A stretch of DNA of 64,000 nucleotides from Owenia fusiformis (taxonomy: Eukaryota; Annelida; Polychaeta; Sabellida; Oweniidae): contig CAIIXF020000010.1 in NCBI GenBank assembly GCA_903813345.2, forward strand, positions 2,037,169-2,101,168, in the 5' to 3' direction. The notes below the pieces were generated by a model. It was given only the letters and a program-made list of their open reading frames with translations, made no database searches and was not told the DNA's origin. A program made the position numbers and the translations under genes. How positions within the stretch are numbered: the first letter of the stretch is position 1; each line of letters begins with the position of its first letter. Of this stretch, positions 13,843 through 25,793 are shown piece after piece.

Positions 13843-14492
13843 TCACCACCAAAAGTGGTGACATATTGTTATGGTGTCCGTTCTTTTAGACGGCGGTTGG
13901 CGTCTGTAACAAATTCTAAAAAATTCCAATAACGTATAATAACAATAACAAATACTGTGTTCAGACTGATTTCAATTTTCTCAAAATCATCTACAAGTTC
14001 TCAGAAGTTCAAATCTGACTTTAGATTGGAAAGACCTTCTTTCTCAAGGTCAAAAACTTGCTCCAAATTGACTATTTTTTTAAAAAAAATCATCTACAAG
14101 ATCTCAGAAATTCAAATCTGGTTTCTGTGATTTAAGACTTGACCTTCTCAAGGTCAAAAGGTAAAAAAATGGGATTTCATATTAAATAATTACATTTTAT
14201 TACAGTGTTGAAAGAATAAACATAAACAAGGTCACAACATATTTACAGTCTTCAATTTAGTATAAAAATTTCAAATTACAACATCTTCTGCATGTTTATG
14301 CAAATATTGGTACAAGAATAATGCCTGAGTCTGATATTACTATATGGATGTATTTCAATATAAGCTCTAAATATATATCTTAAATGACTCCGAGGCAGGG
14401 CCGCATACAGAATTTCAAAATTTCATCTCAGAATTTCAAATCTGAGCTGACTAAGATTGAACTAATAATATTGTGAGCAACTTGGTGGTGAC
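13843..14492 (+). repeat. Repeat of the 'TCACCACC...GGTGGTGACA' family
   Basis: The left end TCACCACCAAAAGTGGTGAC folds on itself. It is followed by 'atattgttatggtgtccg', and a matching GGTGGTGACA closes the right side. The interior holds two related blocks with 'aaaatcatctacaag' and 'accttctcaaggtcaaa'. Related ends occur at 23724, 23854, about 32927, 51195 and (inverted) 61487. Probably a non-autonomous DNA element. Confidence 0.6.
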
Positions 14493-15922
14493 ACTTTCTC
14501 ATATGTTATGCCTTGTTTATGATTGCTTTACTTTTGGTTTTACATTTTTGGTTTTAAAGTTTTTATACTGTAATACTTTGGACGATGATTGTAATGATTT
14601 TTGAAGTAAAATCTGGTTATTTGGTTTTATGAAATAATATTGCATGTGTTTTTGTCTCATTGCCTTGTATTGTTGCATTGTGATAATCATTTTTTGGATA
14701 TTTGGGCTTTGTTTCCTTATGACTGGTTGAGCATTTGGATGTTTCTTTTTCTTGATCACTTTGCTTTCTCCTCCTTTTTGCAATTGTTACATATTTATGT
14801 TGCCCTTTGTGGGGTTTTTCTTTAGGATCAGTACAATTATATAATTAAGTATTTGATATATAGGAATAGAATACTGCAAGATGTCATGATAACATAGACG
14901 AATAAAATATTTTTAATAATTAAAGTATATCATATCTAAAATAGTTCAGGTTGGAAAACTACTGTTGCTAAATCCCTGAATCCATATCCCAAATCACTCT
15001 GACAACAATACAGGAGAATTTAGATGGACCTTTATTGCACATATCATCGCTTTTCTTTTATGCTCACTCTCTCTCTCTCTCTTGGGCATAATAAGCCTCG
15101 TTAACACTGGGTCATTACATTCCTTTATTGTATCTTAGAACCTATAGTCTGGGATCTATTCTTCTAGATATTCCCATGATAATTGGCCTCCAATTGTGAA
15201 TTCTTGGTACATCGCTGCAAAAGTAATACCTTTAGTACAGTCTATTATCGGAGAAACCCTTTCGGAAACAAATATATATATTACATTGTTTCCATAAGAC
15301 GATATTTCATCAAGAACTGTTTTAAATAAGGAGGTCATATCTTAATTAAGCATCTTAATAACATTTTTTGAAGTAAGTGTTGTTGTTTCTGATATGCTAC
15401 TTATTATATGATCATGCATGAGGTGGTTGTTCTTTGCCAAGGAGAATTAACAGGAAAATTCAGTAATTGAATTTTCGAGATGGATAACTCAAAGAGAAAA
15501 AGTGACATGAGTTTCCAGACCCCATGGTTGACCTATTATGTTAAACACAGTACAGATCTTGCAAGGCATGCTATATTGGTGTTCAAGCATGAATTTACTC
15601 ATGGTGTTAAGAGATAGAAACCAAGTGAATCGCGTCCACCTAATTGGAAAATCAACAGTTTGTAATTAAAATGTATTATTAGACGCCATTATTGAACACT
15701 GAAAATATCTGAGAATGGATATGCAACTTACCAATTGGCCCCTATCACTATGTCTGAGTATATTAACTGAAACACACAATATCCATTTGAGAATGTTTTT
15801 CACTGCGTTGACAGTACAGTTTATATTTGGACTCTCAAATATATTCAAATAATAACCTTAAAAGGGATTTCATATAAGTAGCTAGATTTATTTTAAAAGT
15901 TTAATAGATCAGACAGGATGAT
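14493..15922. other. Non-coding DNA with a short CT microsatellite
   Basis: A (CT)8 tract lies near 15067-15082. The lysine-rich frame on the minus strand at 14517-14783 reflects A-rich composition and has no domain. Nothing else is supported. Confidence 0.5.
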
Positions 15923-15978
15923 GTCATAAAAACAGATAAAGCTTTCAAAATTTTGAAAGCTTTATCTGTTTTTATGAC
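15923..15978. repeat. Perfect 56-bp palindrome without spacer
   Basis: The sequence from GTCATAAAAACAGATAAAG is followed immediately by its exact reverse complement, centred on AAAATTTT at about 15950. All 28 base pairs match. Such a sequence can extrude as a cruciform or hairpin. It could be a relic of a foldback element, a recent template-switch event or an assembly artefact. Confidence 0.95.
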
Positions 15979-16418
15979 CAAGAATCATTTTTCATTTGTT
16001 CAGAGACAAGGGTTTGCATCCTCCTGTTTTTCAAATGTTACCCTTTGTGTTTTCTCTTTGTGTTATACAGCGATATATGATACAAGACATGCAATAGAGC
16101 AACAGAAAATGTTTTATTATTGAGCGCCTCATGTTCCATTATTGATAACTCCTTACTCAGTTGAATACGAACAAGACAGGGAAATGTATTGAAAGCTAGC
16201 TATAACTTGTATACCTTTGGTCAGATTTCAGGTTACCTTGTACTCTGATACTGTTGCATATCAAATAACCCTTCCAGTTTTATTGATCATTTAAAGTTAT
16301 AATAACATGTGTATATTCTGATTTATCAGAGTCTCACCTTATCTAACGCTTTGGTGAGACAGTATTTCAAAGGATAATATTTGCTGTGGATCCAACAATG
16401 ACATGCATGACATGTGTA
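15979..16418. other. Non-coding DNA
   Basis: No feature seen. Confidence 0.5.
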
Positions 16419-16593
16419 CAGTAAAACCCGTCTCATCAGAATGCCACTAAAACCGGCCAAAAGTGTTCAAATGAGCAGGTTTCATCATGTTTCAAGGTTT
16501 TTAGCATGACAGATTAAATAATGACCAACTAAAAGGTGTTCAGATTAAGAGGTGTTCAGTTTAGAACGGTGTTTGCATATTCAGATTTAACTG
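16419..16593 (+). mobile_element. MITE, 'CAGTGAAACCTG' family, copy 3
   Basis: It begins CAGTAAAACCCGTCTCATC and ends TTTAACTG, with TA on both sides (16417-16418 and 16594-16595). The interior has 'gtgttcagattaag' and 'gtgttcagtttag' phrases shared with copy 1. Confidence 0.75.
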
Positions 16594-19147
16594 TAATATA
16601 AATATAAATATCAAAACATATTACTACTTTATCTTAGATTAATGAAGTATACGTAAACATAATATTACTTTTGCAATGTCTTAAATGATACCAACTATAA
16701 TCTTAAATGGACGCACCAATTGTGTATGCCTGTTGTAAAAGCTTAGTTTCCAAATAATAATAAAAATAATTACTTTTTGTGACAAAAGAAAGGTATGCTG
16801 CATAACAATCATTAAATCAAATGAAAGTAAAAAAAAACTTCACCTTAATCAACATTATTAATTATGAATATGTTTCTAATAAATGCATGCAGTTTTCTAA
16901 GGTCTAACTTTTAGCAATAACACAATCCATCAAAAGGGAATCCAGTGAAATTAATGACTTTTCAGACATTTCTCAGATAATTCAAGTAGCAATAAACGTT
17001 TTACATTGTTCCATCATGGACTGCTTGAAGAAATGTTTCGGGTCATCATATGGTTTAACATTTCTCCCAAGTTCATAGATGCATTGATAATTAAAAAGAC
17101 GTAATATACTGATCAAAATGTAATGATTAATCTGAGTGAAAATAAAAGAATGATCAAAGATATTTTCATCGTATATTGAACTGTAATTTTTAAGTGAATT
17201 TTTACTTTTTCTGTATGGGCTCAACAACATTGATTTTTAGAAGTTTTCGTCGTATCTTCAAGTAACACGAATACCTGGGGACCTCCAGTCTAATGTAGTT
17301 TAAAACTACAACATCCACATAATCCAATGTGGCCATCCCTGGTGGATTCCTTGCCCCAAGGTTTTCCTTACAGTATATCGAACGCTGGTTTTATTACATT
17401 ATTTAATGCTAAAGAAGCCCATTTGTACAATACGTTATATGGTTGATTGATCATTGAGCTATTTTACACACATTGTACGCAAATATTGCCATTGACGTGG
17501 TGGATCGAAGGCTTGTCCCACTTGTGCCCAAATTGAATCATAATGAAGGCCTGGAAAACCTGGTGCGAGGAAGGAAAAGGTTAAAAATAAAAACTATTAT
17601 TCGAAGAAACCTAATTCAACAGTACTGTCCAAAGGCCCTATTGTTGAAATTGCAATATATTGCGCGCGCATGCGCATTCTTCGTTTTAATCGCATTTTGT
17701 GGCATTGATGTGTTTCTTAGATAAACCATGTATGATTGAGTAAAAATGTATTTTCCTTGCGGTTAGTATTTAAATAGAACAAAATTTTATGAACAAAAGT
17801 AAATATAAATAAGATAGAAATAAAATCTGATAAGTCCATCATAATACACAAAAAAAAGTTATTAAAGGAATCCAACACCTTGCAAAACTTCTTAACGGAG
17901 AGGAATAAGGGAAAATGCTTGCCGGATTCTGAATCTGTGTATTTTTTAATGATTTTTCACCGTTTTAGAATTTCAATTTTTTTCCTTTGAAAAAATGAGA
18001 TTTGCATTGTTTTCCAATTAGACAAATGAGTAAACATGAATAGCCCGAAATCTAACGGTGAGATTTTGTTTTAAAAAATCATGGATATCAAGGCTAAATA
18101 TAGCTATACAATAAACATAAAAAAGCAATGCTTGGACTCTTCATATTCACACAAAAAATTAATTAGTAAATGAGGTTTGATATTTGTGAGAATAAGTTGT
18201 ACGAGTCGCAATGCTCTACAAACACCAGACTACAGGGTGGATTAGGATCAATGACACACATAAAAATTGATTTAAAAACATTTCATGATAATTATCTCAA
18301 ACAAAAGCAGTTAGCGAAGGATACATTTCATTACACTCAATAAATAGTTATCACTTTTGACTAATATACATATCTCATGGGAATGTATTTCCATCTGCTC
18401 AAGATATCATATTTTAGCTTCGAAAATCACAATCGTTGGATAATACATTTGTCTCAGAATGATAGGCCACCCTGTAGCAATGTAGCTTTCACTTGAAGTG
18501 TACCCTTGAGAATAATGAACTTACTTTCAAATTGGTCTTGCTTTTGTGGTGTATGTGGCATTTTAGCAAATCTGCCACGCTCATTTCTTTCCAGAACCAT
18601 CTTGTTCACATGTAACACTAGGCTATACGCGCATGTATAGACAGATGACATAGATATACATATAAATTATATATTGCACCTGTATTTACTTACATGGGAA
18701 TATTCCCTTTGGAAAATGCAAATGCATGAACATATATTTTCATCTTATATATGACTTCAAGCTAACATATTATTTCATATTTATATTTTCATAGTTAGTC
18801 TAACATAAATAATAGATCCATGAGAACAATATTCTTTGTTTTCTTAAAAATTGATGGGTTTACTGTGAATTCAATAAATTACAATTTGCAAGGGGTAAGT
18901 ATACTGTATGACCTTAGTTGCAAAGTACTGTTTATATATGCAGCTCAATAGCATAAAATATGTTGAATGAAGCATATGGTGGGGATTAGTCGTGTGACAC
19001 ACAAACTGACCAATACATGAGGGTATTAGCTACTTTTCACAGAAACCAAAGGAGGACAGTGATTTTATTTCAACTGGGAGCTTACCTCCACACGACTGAT
19101 CATGTGACCATGGTGTTGGGTCCCTTTAATGAATTATACAATGGTTC
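16594..19147. other. Non-coding DNA
   Basis: An open frame at 17473-17724 and minus frames at 16982-17230 and 18454-18651 lack domains, splice support or biased composition and are not called. Confidence 0.45.
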
Positions 19148-19327
19148 TATAAAACCTGTCTAAGTGGAACACCTTTGGTAGTTTTAAATGTGTTCCACTT
19201 GGATGTATTCTACCTATAAAGGTTCATTTAGTATTAAGTCGGTTGATCTCGGGAACCTGAAATGTCTCCCAATAGAGGTGTTCCAGATCTAGATTCTAGA
19301 GGTGTTCCACTTCACAGGTTTCCTTGT
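19148..19327 (+). mobile_element. MITE, 'CAGTGAAACCTG' family, degraded copy 4
   Basis: It starts near TATAAAACCTGTCTAAG and ends CACAGGTTTCCTTG before TA. It contains 'gtgttccacttggatg' and 'aggtgttccacttc', the motif that is amplified into a minisatellite in the copy at 37743. Confidence 0.6.
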
Positions 19328-22300
19328 ACGTATGATAATGGTAGTTCATAGCAGTAACATTATAAAATATGGCGAAAATGAACAAAGCTGTACAAAGATT
19401 TACAATCAATGTGTAAAGATGAAGGAAAGCTTTTAAGAAAACTAATACAAAATCTCCAAAAGACGTTACGAAATTCAGGACATGGCCAGTAATAAGCATG
19501 TGACTTATAAATCATGTACGTCTTTAGCCTATGTTACTACATCCTTACTATAACAGTTCTAATTAAACATTGCTTGCGAATCAGTAGTTTTTGAGACACC
19601 TAAAGCTACGGGATAACATCCTACTTATCTTGGCATTGATTCCCATATGGGTCAGATAAGTGAGGAAACTGACTGCTTTTGTATTATACAGGCGTCATAG
19701 ACAGCGTTTCTCCTATTGTCATGTGATACATTATTCACACCTTTCATTTTTATGTCAGACATTTTCATTTAAATTAACTGGTGTTTGTTGATTCCAATGA
19801 CCATCATTTGTCCGTGGATAGAATCTTTAATTATTTGATTTATAGATCTTTTTATGATAGTTGTGACTTTCTGGATTAAATGTTTTGTTTGGTGACTATG
19901 AATTACGGTAACACTCCTTTCGCCAAAGGATTGATTCATTGATTCTCCAATTAATTGAATTATTATTAAATAAATTATTTGCTGGTACAGGTTAAGTTAC
20001 TAGTAGTATATTTTTAAATTCATCTATTGATCTTGCATTAATGAAATGATTTCGAAATGATTCCTTCAAATTATGTTCACTTGGAGTTCACAATACCTAG
20101 GGGCCACCTAGAAATCCATTAGGTCATCTGCGAGAACACGACCCCCCCCCCCCCCCACTCTTCCTCACAAAACAGATAATAAAAAATTAAATGATTTCTT
20201 TTAAAAATTATTTATTCATACGTATCTGTTAAATAAAGCAGCTGTGGACTTGCTACCTTTTCAACAACATTAATTCCTTGAAGAAATTGTGAAGAATATG
20301 AGATGGCACCTAACAGGCCAAGAGCCATGGGAACCTTGTTCCGCCAAATGTACCTCAGGGACCTGAGTCAGGGCTAAAATGGAACACATGAACAGAATGT
20401 AGGATGTGCTCCTGATAAATTGAATTAAAAAATCAATGATCATGGGAAAATCTATAAGCCGTTACTCTTAAGTTCATCTTGCACGAGTCTATCTTTTTTC
20501 TCGTATACATTATAAGGTTTTAGTTTGGCTATCACATTGAATTTTGAATGTTTATTTTATGATATCATATTGCTGGATTAAGGATGGGTTCCATGGATCG
20601 ATAATGTTTTCATGTGTTTTTAATTGTTTTCCTCTAATACTTTCCACTCATATTTGTAACATACTAACTTTTATTACGTACTTCGGTATATTGAGTTTAT
20701 TTTAATTTGAGCCTGGTAATATGTTATGCATTGTTTCTGATTCACCCCCAAAATATTGTAACTCTTATTTGGAAGTTGTCACGCTGCTCGTGAAGGAAAG
20801 AAGGTTGATGGATTTAGTTATAAGTTTTTAGATGACGTAAGCTTAGGTTCCATATGATTTTTGTGGTAATTTTTGTGTCCGACTTACAGACAGTGGTCCT
20901 TTAATTAAAGTCGCTGGTCACAGCTGAGCTATAACGGTTCCTTCAAGACAGCTCAGTGTGAAAACCTCACATACAAACTGATTATGACACGAGACTCTTA
21001 ACACGACAAGTCTCATGAAAATATACATAGCACAAGTACCTGTTTGGAAAACAATTTAAAACATTATTCAGAACTTAAAATAACTGTGGCAAGTCTCCGT
21101 CGTGACATAAGCATAAATCCCCAAGTTGTGGAAAATAAACAAGTGGAACGTTTGAAGGTTGGAGTGAAAATACAACCACTTGAAGAATATAGATGTCAGA
21201 TAATACTACAAAAAACATTGATGTTTAGATTATTGAGAACTAAAATGGAAATCTTTGTCAATCAACCCTTAGAAATGTGTCAATTATATCTAATTTTGCT
21301 ATGTTTTTATTCACAAATAAATGTTACATAATTATTCCATCGATACGAGGAAGCCAAACATTTAAAATATACCTAACCCCCAATAGTTTAAATGAAAAAG
21401 AATGTAATGAAACTCCTAATAGTTTTACACCACTGTAAAATGGTAACCATTTCTTTCTTTATATACGTACCACTTTCAAAATATATTTAAATCAAATTGC
21501 CAATAGATAGTATCCAGAATTCTAGGAAATGAATGATTCAACATTATGAATTTAAGAAATAATTATAAATTACATGTTTCAAATGTTATCGTGATAAAGA
21601 AATCACACTCGATACATTTTAAGCAATCATAAATATAAATTTAAAAAAACTTACTTTGTTTTTGAACACCATCAATCCACTTTGTTCATTAGCGTCTGCT
21701 CTCTGTAGCACTATGTAGTTTTGAAATATAACATATCCAATTGTTATTATCCCATATTTGAGCTGTTGAGTTCAGATCGTGTAGGTGTAACACGAGTAGC
21801 TTTTGTCATTTGATTCCAACAGAGAGCTGTCAATCAAACAATAATCCTTATTTCGGTAATTAAAGGGGCCATCTCAAGTCTGTGTTTCCTCTGAGATTAT
21901 CGGCAAAATTAATACTCAACTGAAGTCACGACGCCCCCTTTAAATGATACTTTTTACAAGGAAGTATATGAAAAATGGAAAATACAAAATATGTAAGATA
22001 TGGATCGAATATTACGAGCAAAAATATTTTAAAAAGTTACTCTCAACTTTTCTCTAATCTTTGGTGCGGAGGATGAGGAGGATTCTGACCATGTGATAGT
22101 CTGACCATGTTTATGTTTTTGTCCCAATTGACCTTTAACTGACCTATTTTTTTTACAGAAAACTATTTACTCATCAATTATCTCTTGTAATTGTATTGGT
22201 TACTCTTGAGTTTGATTATTCTAGAAAGTCATTGAATTTTGTTTTTTGCATGCAATTACAACGGACATTTTAAAGAAAAAATCAGTTAAAGTAGTGGAAT

Positions 22301-22689
22301 GTTTTGATACTTTATGGCGTGCACGTGCCCGTTTAATAAGTCAGCCATGTTCTGAAGGTCCTGTGAATTGATTTTGAATAAACTCACCAGAAATTAAGAC
22401 TACACGGGTTTGAAATGAACACATTGATTTTGGATAAACACACAAACTTTGAGAATTGATATCGATAATATTTTGAAATTGAATTCTGTTCTAATCATGC
22501 AGCAACCACTCTGCTAGATTAGAGTTAAGACATTGAAGTGATTCTTGGAGAGTTTAATAGCTTTATTGAGATGACACATCAGACCACGTCAGCTTTCTGG
22601 TATTGTCCCAAAGATTATGGGAAGGATTTTGACCATATGACATCTTATGTGTTTGTCAGATTTGTCACATAGGATCACTTTAATTCACC
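19328..22689. other. Non-coding DNA
   Basis: It holds a run of about 15 C at 20142-20157 and a possible minus-strand donor (AACAAA|GTAAGT) near 21655 with promoter-like G+C to its right, but no continuing exon could be found. No gene is supported. Confidence 0.45.
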
Positions 22690-22882
22690 ATAATACAAAT
22701 TATCACAAAACATTAAAATCTGAATGACCGAACACCTCTCTAATTTGAACGTCCCTCAATGTGTACACGTTTTCCAGTTTTCTCGGTCCCAATTTTCACT
22801 TCTCATATTCTCATATATAAAAAAAACTTGTATAACTTTTTTGGCAGGTCCCAATGGTGTTAGCGTTAGGCGGGTTTTACAG
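22690..22882 (-). mobile_element. MITE, 'CAGTGAAACCTG' family, inverted degraded copy 5
   Basis: The right end reads GGCGGGTTTTACAG followed by TA, the inverted form of the family's left end. 'ggcaggtcccaatggtg' is the inverse of the head region. The left boundary is unclear. Confidence 0.5.
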
Positions 22883-23723
22883 TATTGATTCGGAGCGGAT
22901 CTGAGAACCAACAAAATTCCGCACAAAAAATTGCGCACCTAAAACTGATAAGTGTGCCCAACGTTTGAAAATTTAAAGCCGCATTTTGATAATTTGGCCA
23001 AAAATTTAATTATAAGGCCCAGTAATGACCAAAAAGTGCACTTATTGGGACCCTGCAGCCTCCACCCTTCCCAGATTATTTAATTTTTGTGAATGGAAAA
23101 TCCCAACCCTATCGATCAATATTCACCCAAATGAATGATTTCGGAATATGGGCAGTCCAACAAGACAACAAAACATGTATGTATAACATCAATACAATCA
23201 CCGAAGAAAATTGATGTCGTATGTTATGGTGTTAAAACTTGTAAACATTTATAGATGTCAGGATGCTAAATATAAGGTGTTACTTGAAATATTTTAATAT
23301 TTCCCTTTGTGATTTTCCTTTTCTTGTTCTTGTTTTTATTCAAGTTCTCTGAAATTGCTCATTCTGTTTTCTCATTTTAAGTGAACTTTCTACTCATGTT
23401 TAGATATCTGAACCTAATTGAAGTATTTAATTGTTCCATTTATTAATTTATTGGTTTATTGCCCCCACAGTGATAACATTTTGCCAATTCCTGTACATCA
23501 CTCCACGTATCATAGATTAGCATTGTCCCTGTATAAATAAACATTTAGTTCATCAATTAAAATAATTACATTTAAACACATTTTGATTATATTTAGAGTC
23601 ATAATTTTCAGAAAACACAATTAATTTCTTAAATTTTAATTCATTAATAACCGTCATTCCAAACATACAGGTATATTTAAGGGTATATTGTTTATTGCAT
23701 TAAAACAAGCGAAATGCCTGGTT

Positions 23724-23965
23724 TTTATGTCAACACCAAGAATGGTGACATATTGTTATAGTCTCCAACTTTTTGTGGACGATGTTCGGTGGTTGACGTT
23801 CGGCCGTTGGTTCATTTAACACCATGTGAGCCCAGTACCCATGGTACTATTTATTTTTATGTTACCACCACAAGTGGTAGGATATTTTTATAGTCTTCAA
23901 CATTTTGTGGACGATGTTCGGTGGTTGACGTTCGGCCGTTGGTGATCGGCGATTGGCATGTGCAA
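23724..23965 (+). repeat. Two adjacent heads of the CACC/GGTG family with a foreign tail between
   Basis: Two near-identical ~90-bp heads start at about 23724 and 23854 and share the phrase 'gtggacgatgttcggtgg'. Between them, at 23820-23850, lies the tail CACCATGTGAGCCCAGTACC seen at the right end of the 3539 element. The two end types therefore co-occur, which suggests that they are head and tail of one element superfamily. Confidence 0.65.
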
Positions 23966-24557
23966 CAAATGATAGGTAGTGGTATTTTGCATATTAATGC
24001 CTTGCATGTTGCCCTTAGTAAGTTCGTAATGACATAACGTAATTATTTAAAATCATGTTATGGCAGGAAGCTACTAATTTTTTTCAATGCATTTAAATTC
24101 ATATCATGTCTAAGTAATTGGCTAAGATGACAACAATTAGACGAATGCACATATGTTGTCTAATAAATATGTTTGAATAAATTCTACCTATGACTGAGAA
24201 TTAATAACCTGTGTATTCCTTTATGCATTTCCACCCTTTGTCATATAGTCAATAATATATATTTTACCTTTTGTTTTTAACTGTTAAATATTGTTTTTGG
24301 AGTTTTACGGATTGGGATATTATGAATTTGTTAAAGTGCATATTTTATTGACAGAGTTTTAAGTCGTATATTGATTATGCCAGTAAAGATTTGAGTTAGT
24401 AATATTTCTTTATTCAGTACAACATTTTTTTTAATTTCTTTCATAATTATTTTAGCAATATATGACTTTAATATACGAAGATACATTTGCTATAGAAAAG
24501 ATGTTTTTGCCATTTTGGGCATTCTTTTTTCATAATATATATTTTCATAATATTATA
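23966..24557. other. AT-rich non-coding DNA
   Basis: No feature seen. Confidence 0.5.
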
Positions 24558-25072
24558 CAGGGTGGTCAAAAAAAGGAAACCCTGCATTTTCCTCATATCT
24601 TTGTCATTTTAGGTATTTACTCTCTGCTGATATTTGTAACATTTGTACAACATTCAATTTCCTACCAGCTAATAATATTTCATGACCATCAGATTGATAG
24701 TCACACTTTGAACAAGATGCCCCAGTGTGGCCACCATCGCCATATTGGCAAATTTGAACAGGTTGTCAATGATCTGACTACATTTTTCTGCAGGTATGGC
24801 CTGAATGACATGGATGATCTCCTTTTTGAGGTCTGCAGGTCTGAGGTTATTCTCGTACACTTTTTTTTGGTGTATCACCACAGGTTGAAGTTAGGTAGGG
24901 ACATTTTGGATGATGGGTGCAGGTTTGCCGAAAGTTTGATGGTCATTAAATCATGGTAGGCCGGTTGTAAATTGAATGATGTACAAATGTGCCAAATATC
25001 ATGGAGTAATTTCCTAAAATGACAAAGATATGAGGAAAATGGCGACAGGGTTTCCGTTTTTTGACTACCCTG
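24558..25072 (-). mobile_element. Deleted Tc1/mariner-like (IS630-type) transposon
   Basis: The inverted ends begin CAGGGTGGTC and CAGGGTAGTC and extend about 110 bp with roughly 80% identity. Both share 'ttttcctcatatctttg'. The minus strand between them encodes what looks like the C-terminal end of a DDE transposase: after a 'FNLW...YTKKKVYENN' stretch comes LKKEIIHVIQAIPAEKCSQ and a helical tail, which matches the usual C-terminus (…VYxNNP…LKxxIxxxIxxIPxExL…) of that group. The frame has an in-frame stop before the tail, and no N-terminal or catalytic part remains, so the element is non-autonomous. Confidence 0.7.
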
Positions 25073-25793
25073 TGTATAATCAACTTGTCATATAGAATAT
25101 AGATAAAGTGCCTGAAAAAACTATGTAATGGCATTCATGGTTTAGAATCTCTTGTGTTGTAAAGATAAATCAGGGGTCCCATTTTCACTGTAAGGTATCA
25201 ATTAAAAATATACCAAAGATATAAAGGTATAATTTGGTTTCCTTGGGATAAACTATTGCTTGTTCTAAATTCATTCAATAAATACTTGAGATTATTTTCT
25301 GGAACTTTTATTATTCTATTGTCTTGCCCATAAAAAGGCCCATGAATTATGTTCCTCATTTGATGATAGTCGGAGAATGTACATGTACATTTTTTCATCT
25401 TTTAATAATTCTAAATGTACAATTACAAATTAATATTACATCATATGACATTGCAAGGATGTGATCTAATTTAATAATGTATTGTCATAACACATGCTTA
25501 TTCTTTTGACATCCTTATATAACATAGTTAGACTCATTTGTCCTTTCTCGAGATGATTATCTAATTAATACACTCCCCTCCATAAGTTTGGCAACTGGAA
25601 GGTTTCAATGGATAGCATACCAACTGTCATTGATCGAATCGTAATTTTGTGCTTCAATTGCAATAGCTCAGAACTTTTTGACAAATATGGTGAATTCTTT
25701 AAAATCGTCAAGTACAACCAACCAGGCCTTGATAAGTGAGCCTAAAGGGGACTTCTAGATGCCAAATTTATGGAGGAGGTGCATTTACAGTAG
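25073..25793. other. 3' flank of the Ig gene
   Basis: This probably includes the 3'UTR of the minus-strand Ig gene. A minus-strand AATAAA lies near 25306. A single transposon-like end ('ctccataagtttggcaac', about 25580) was noted without a partner. Confidence 0.4.

Noticed and set aside
14517-14783. Lysine/glutamine-rich minus-strand frame
   Set aside because: Compositional effect of T-rich plus-strand DNA; no domain, no splice or polyadenylation context.
19000-19120. GTCGTGTG / CACACGAC inverted pair considered as element ends
   Set aside because: Only 8 bp, no flanking duplication and no further symmetry.
21620-21890. Possible minus-strand first exon with donor AACAAA|GTAAGT
   Set aside because: No downstream exon on the minus strand could be matched, and the start region contains a short blocked upstream frame.
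24462-24959. 165-codon plus-strand frame
   Set aside because: It is the antisense of the transposase C-terminal remnant and the inverted end of the element.
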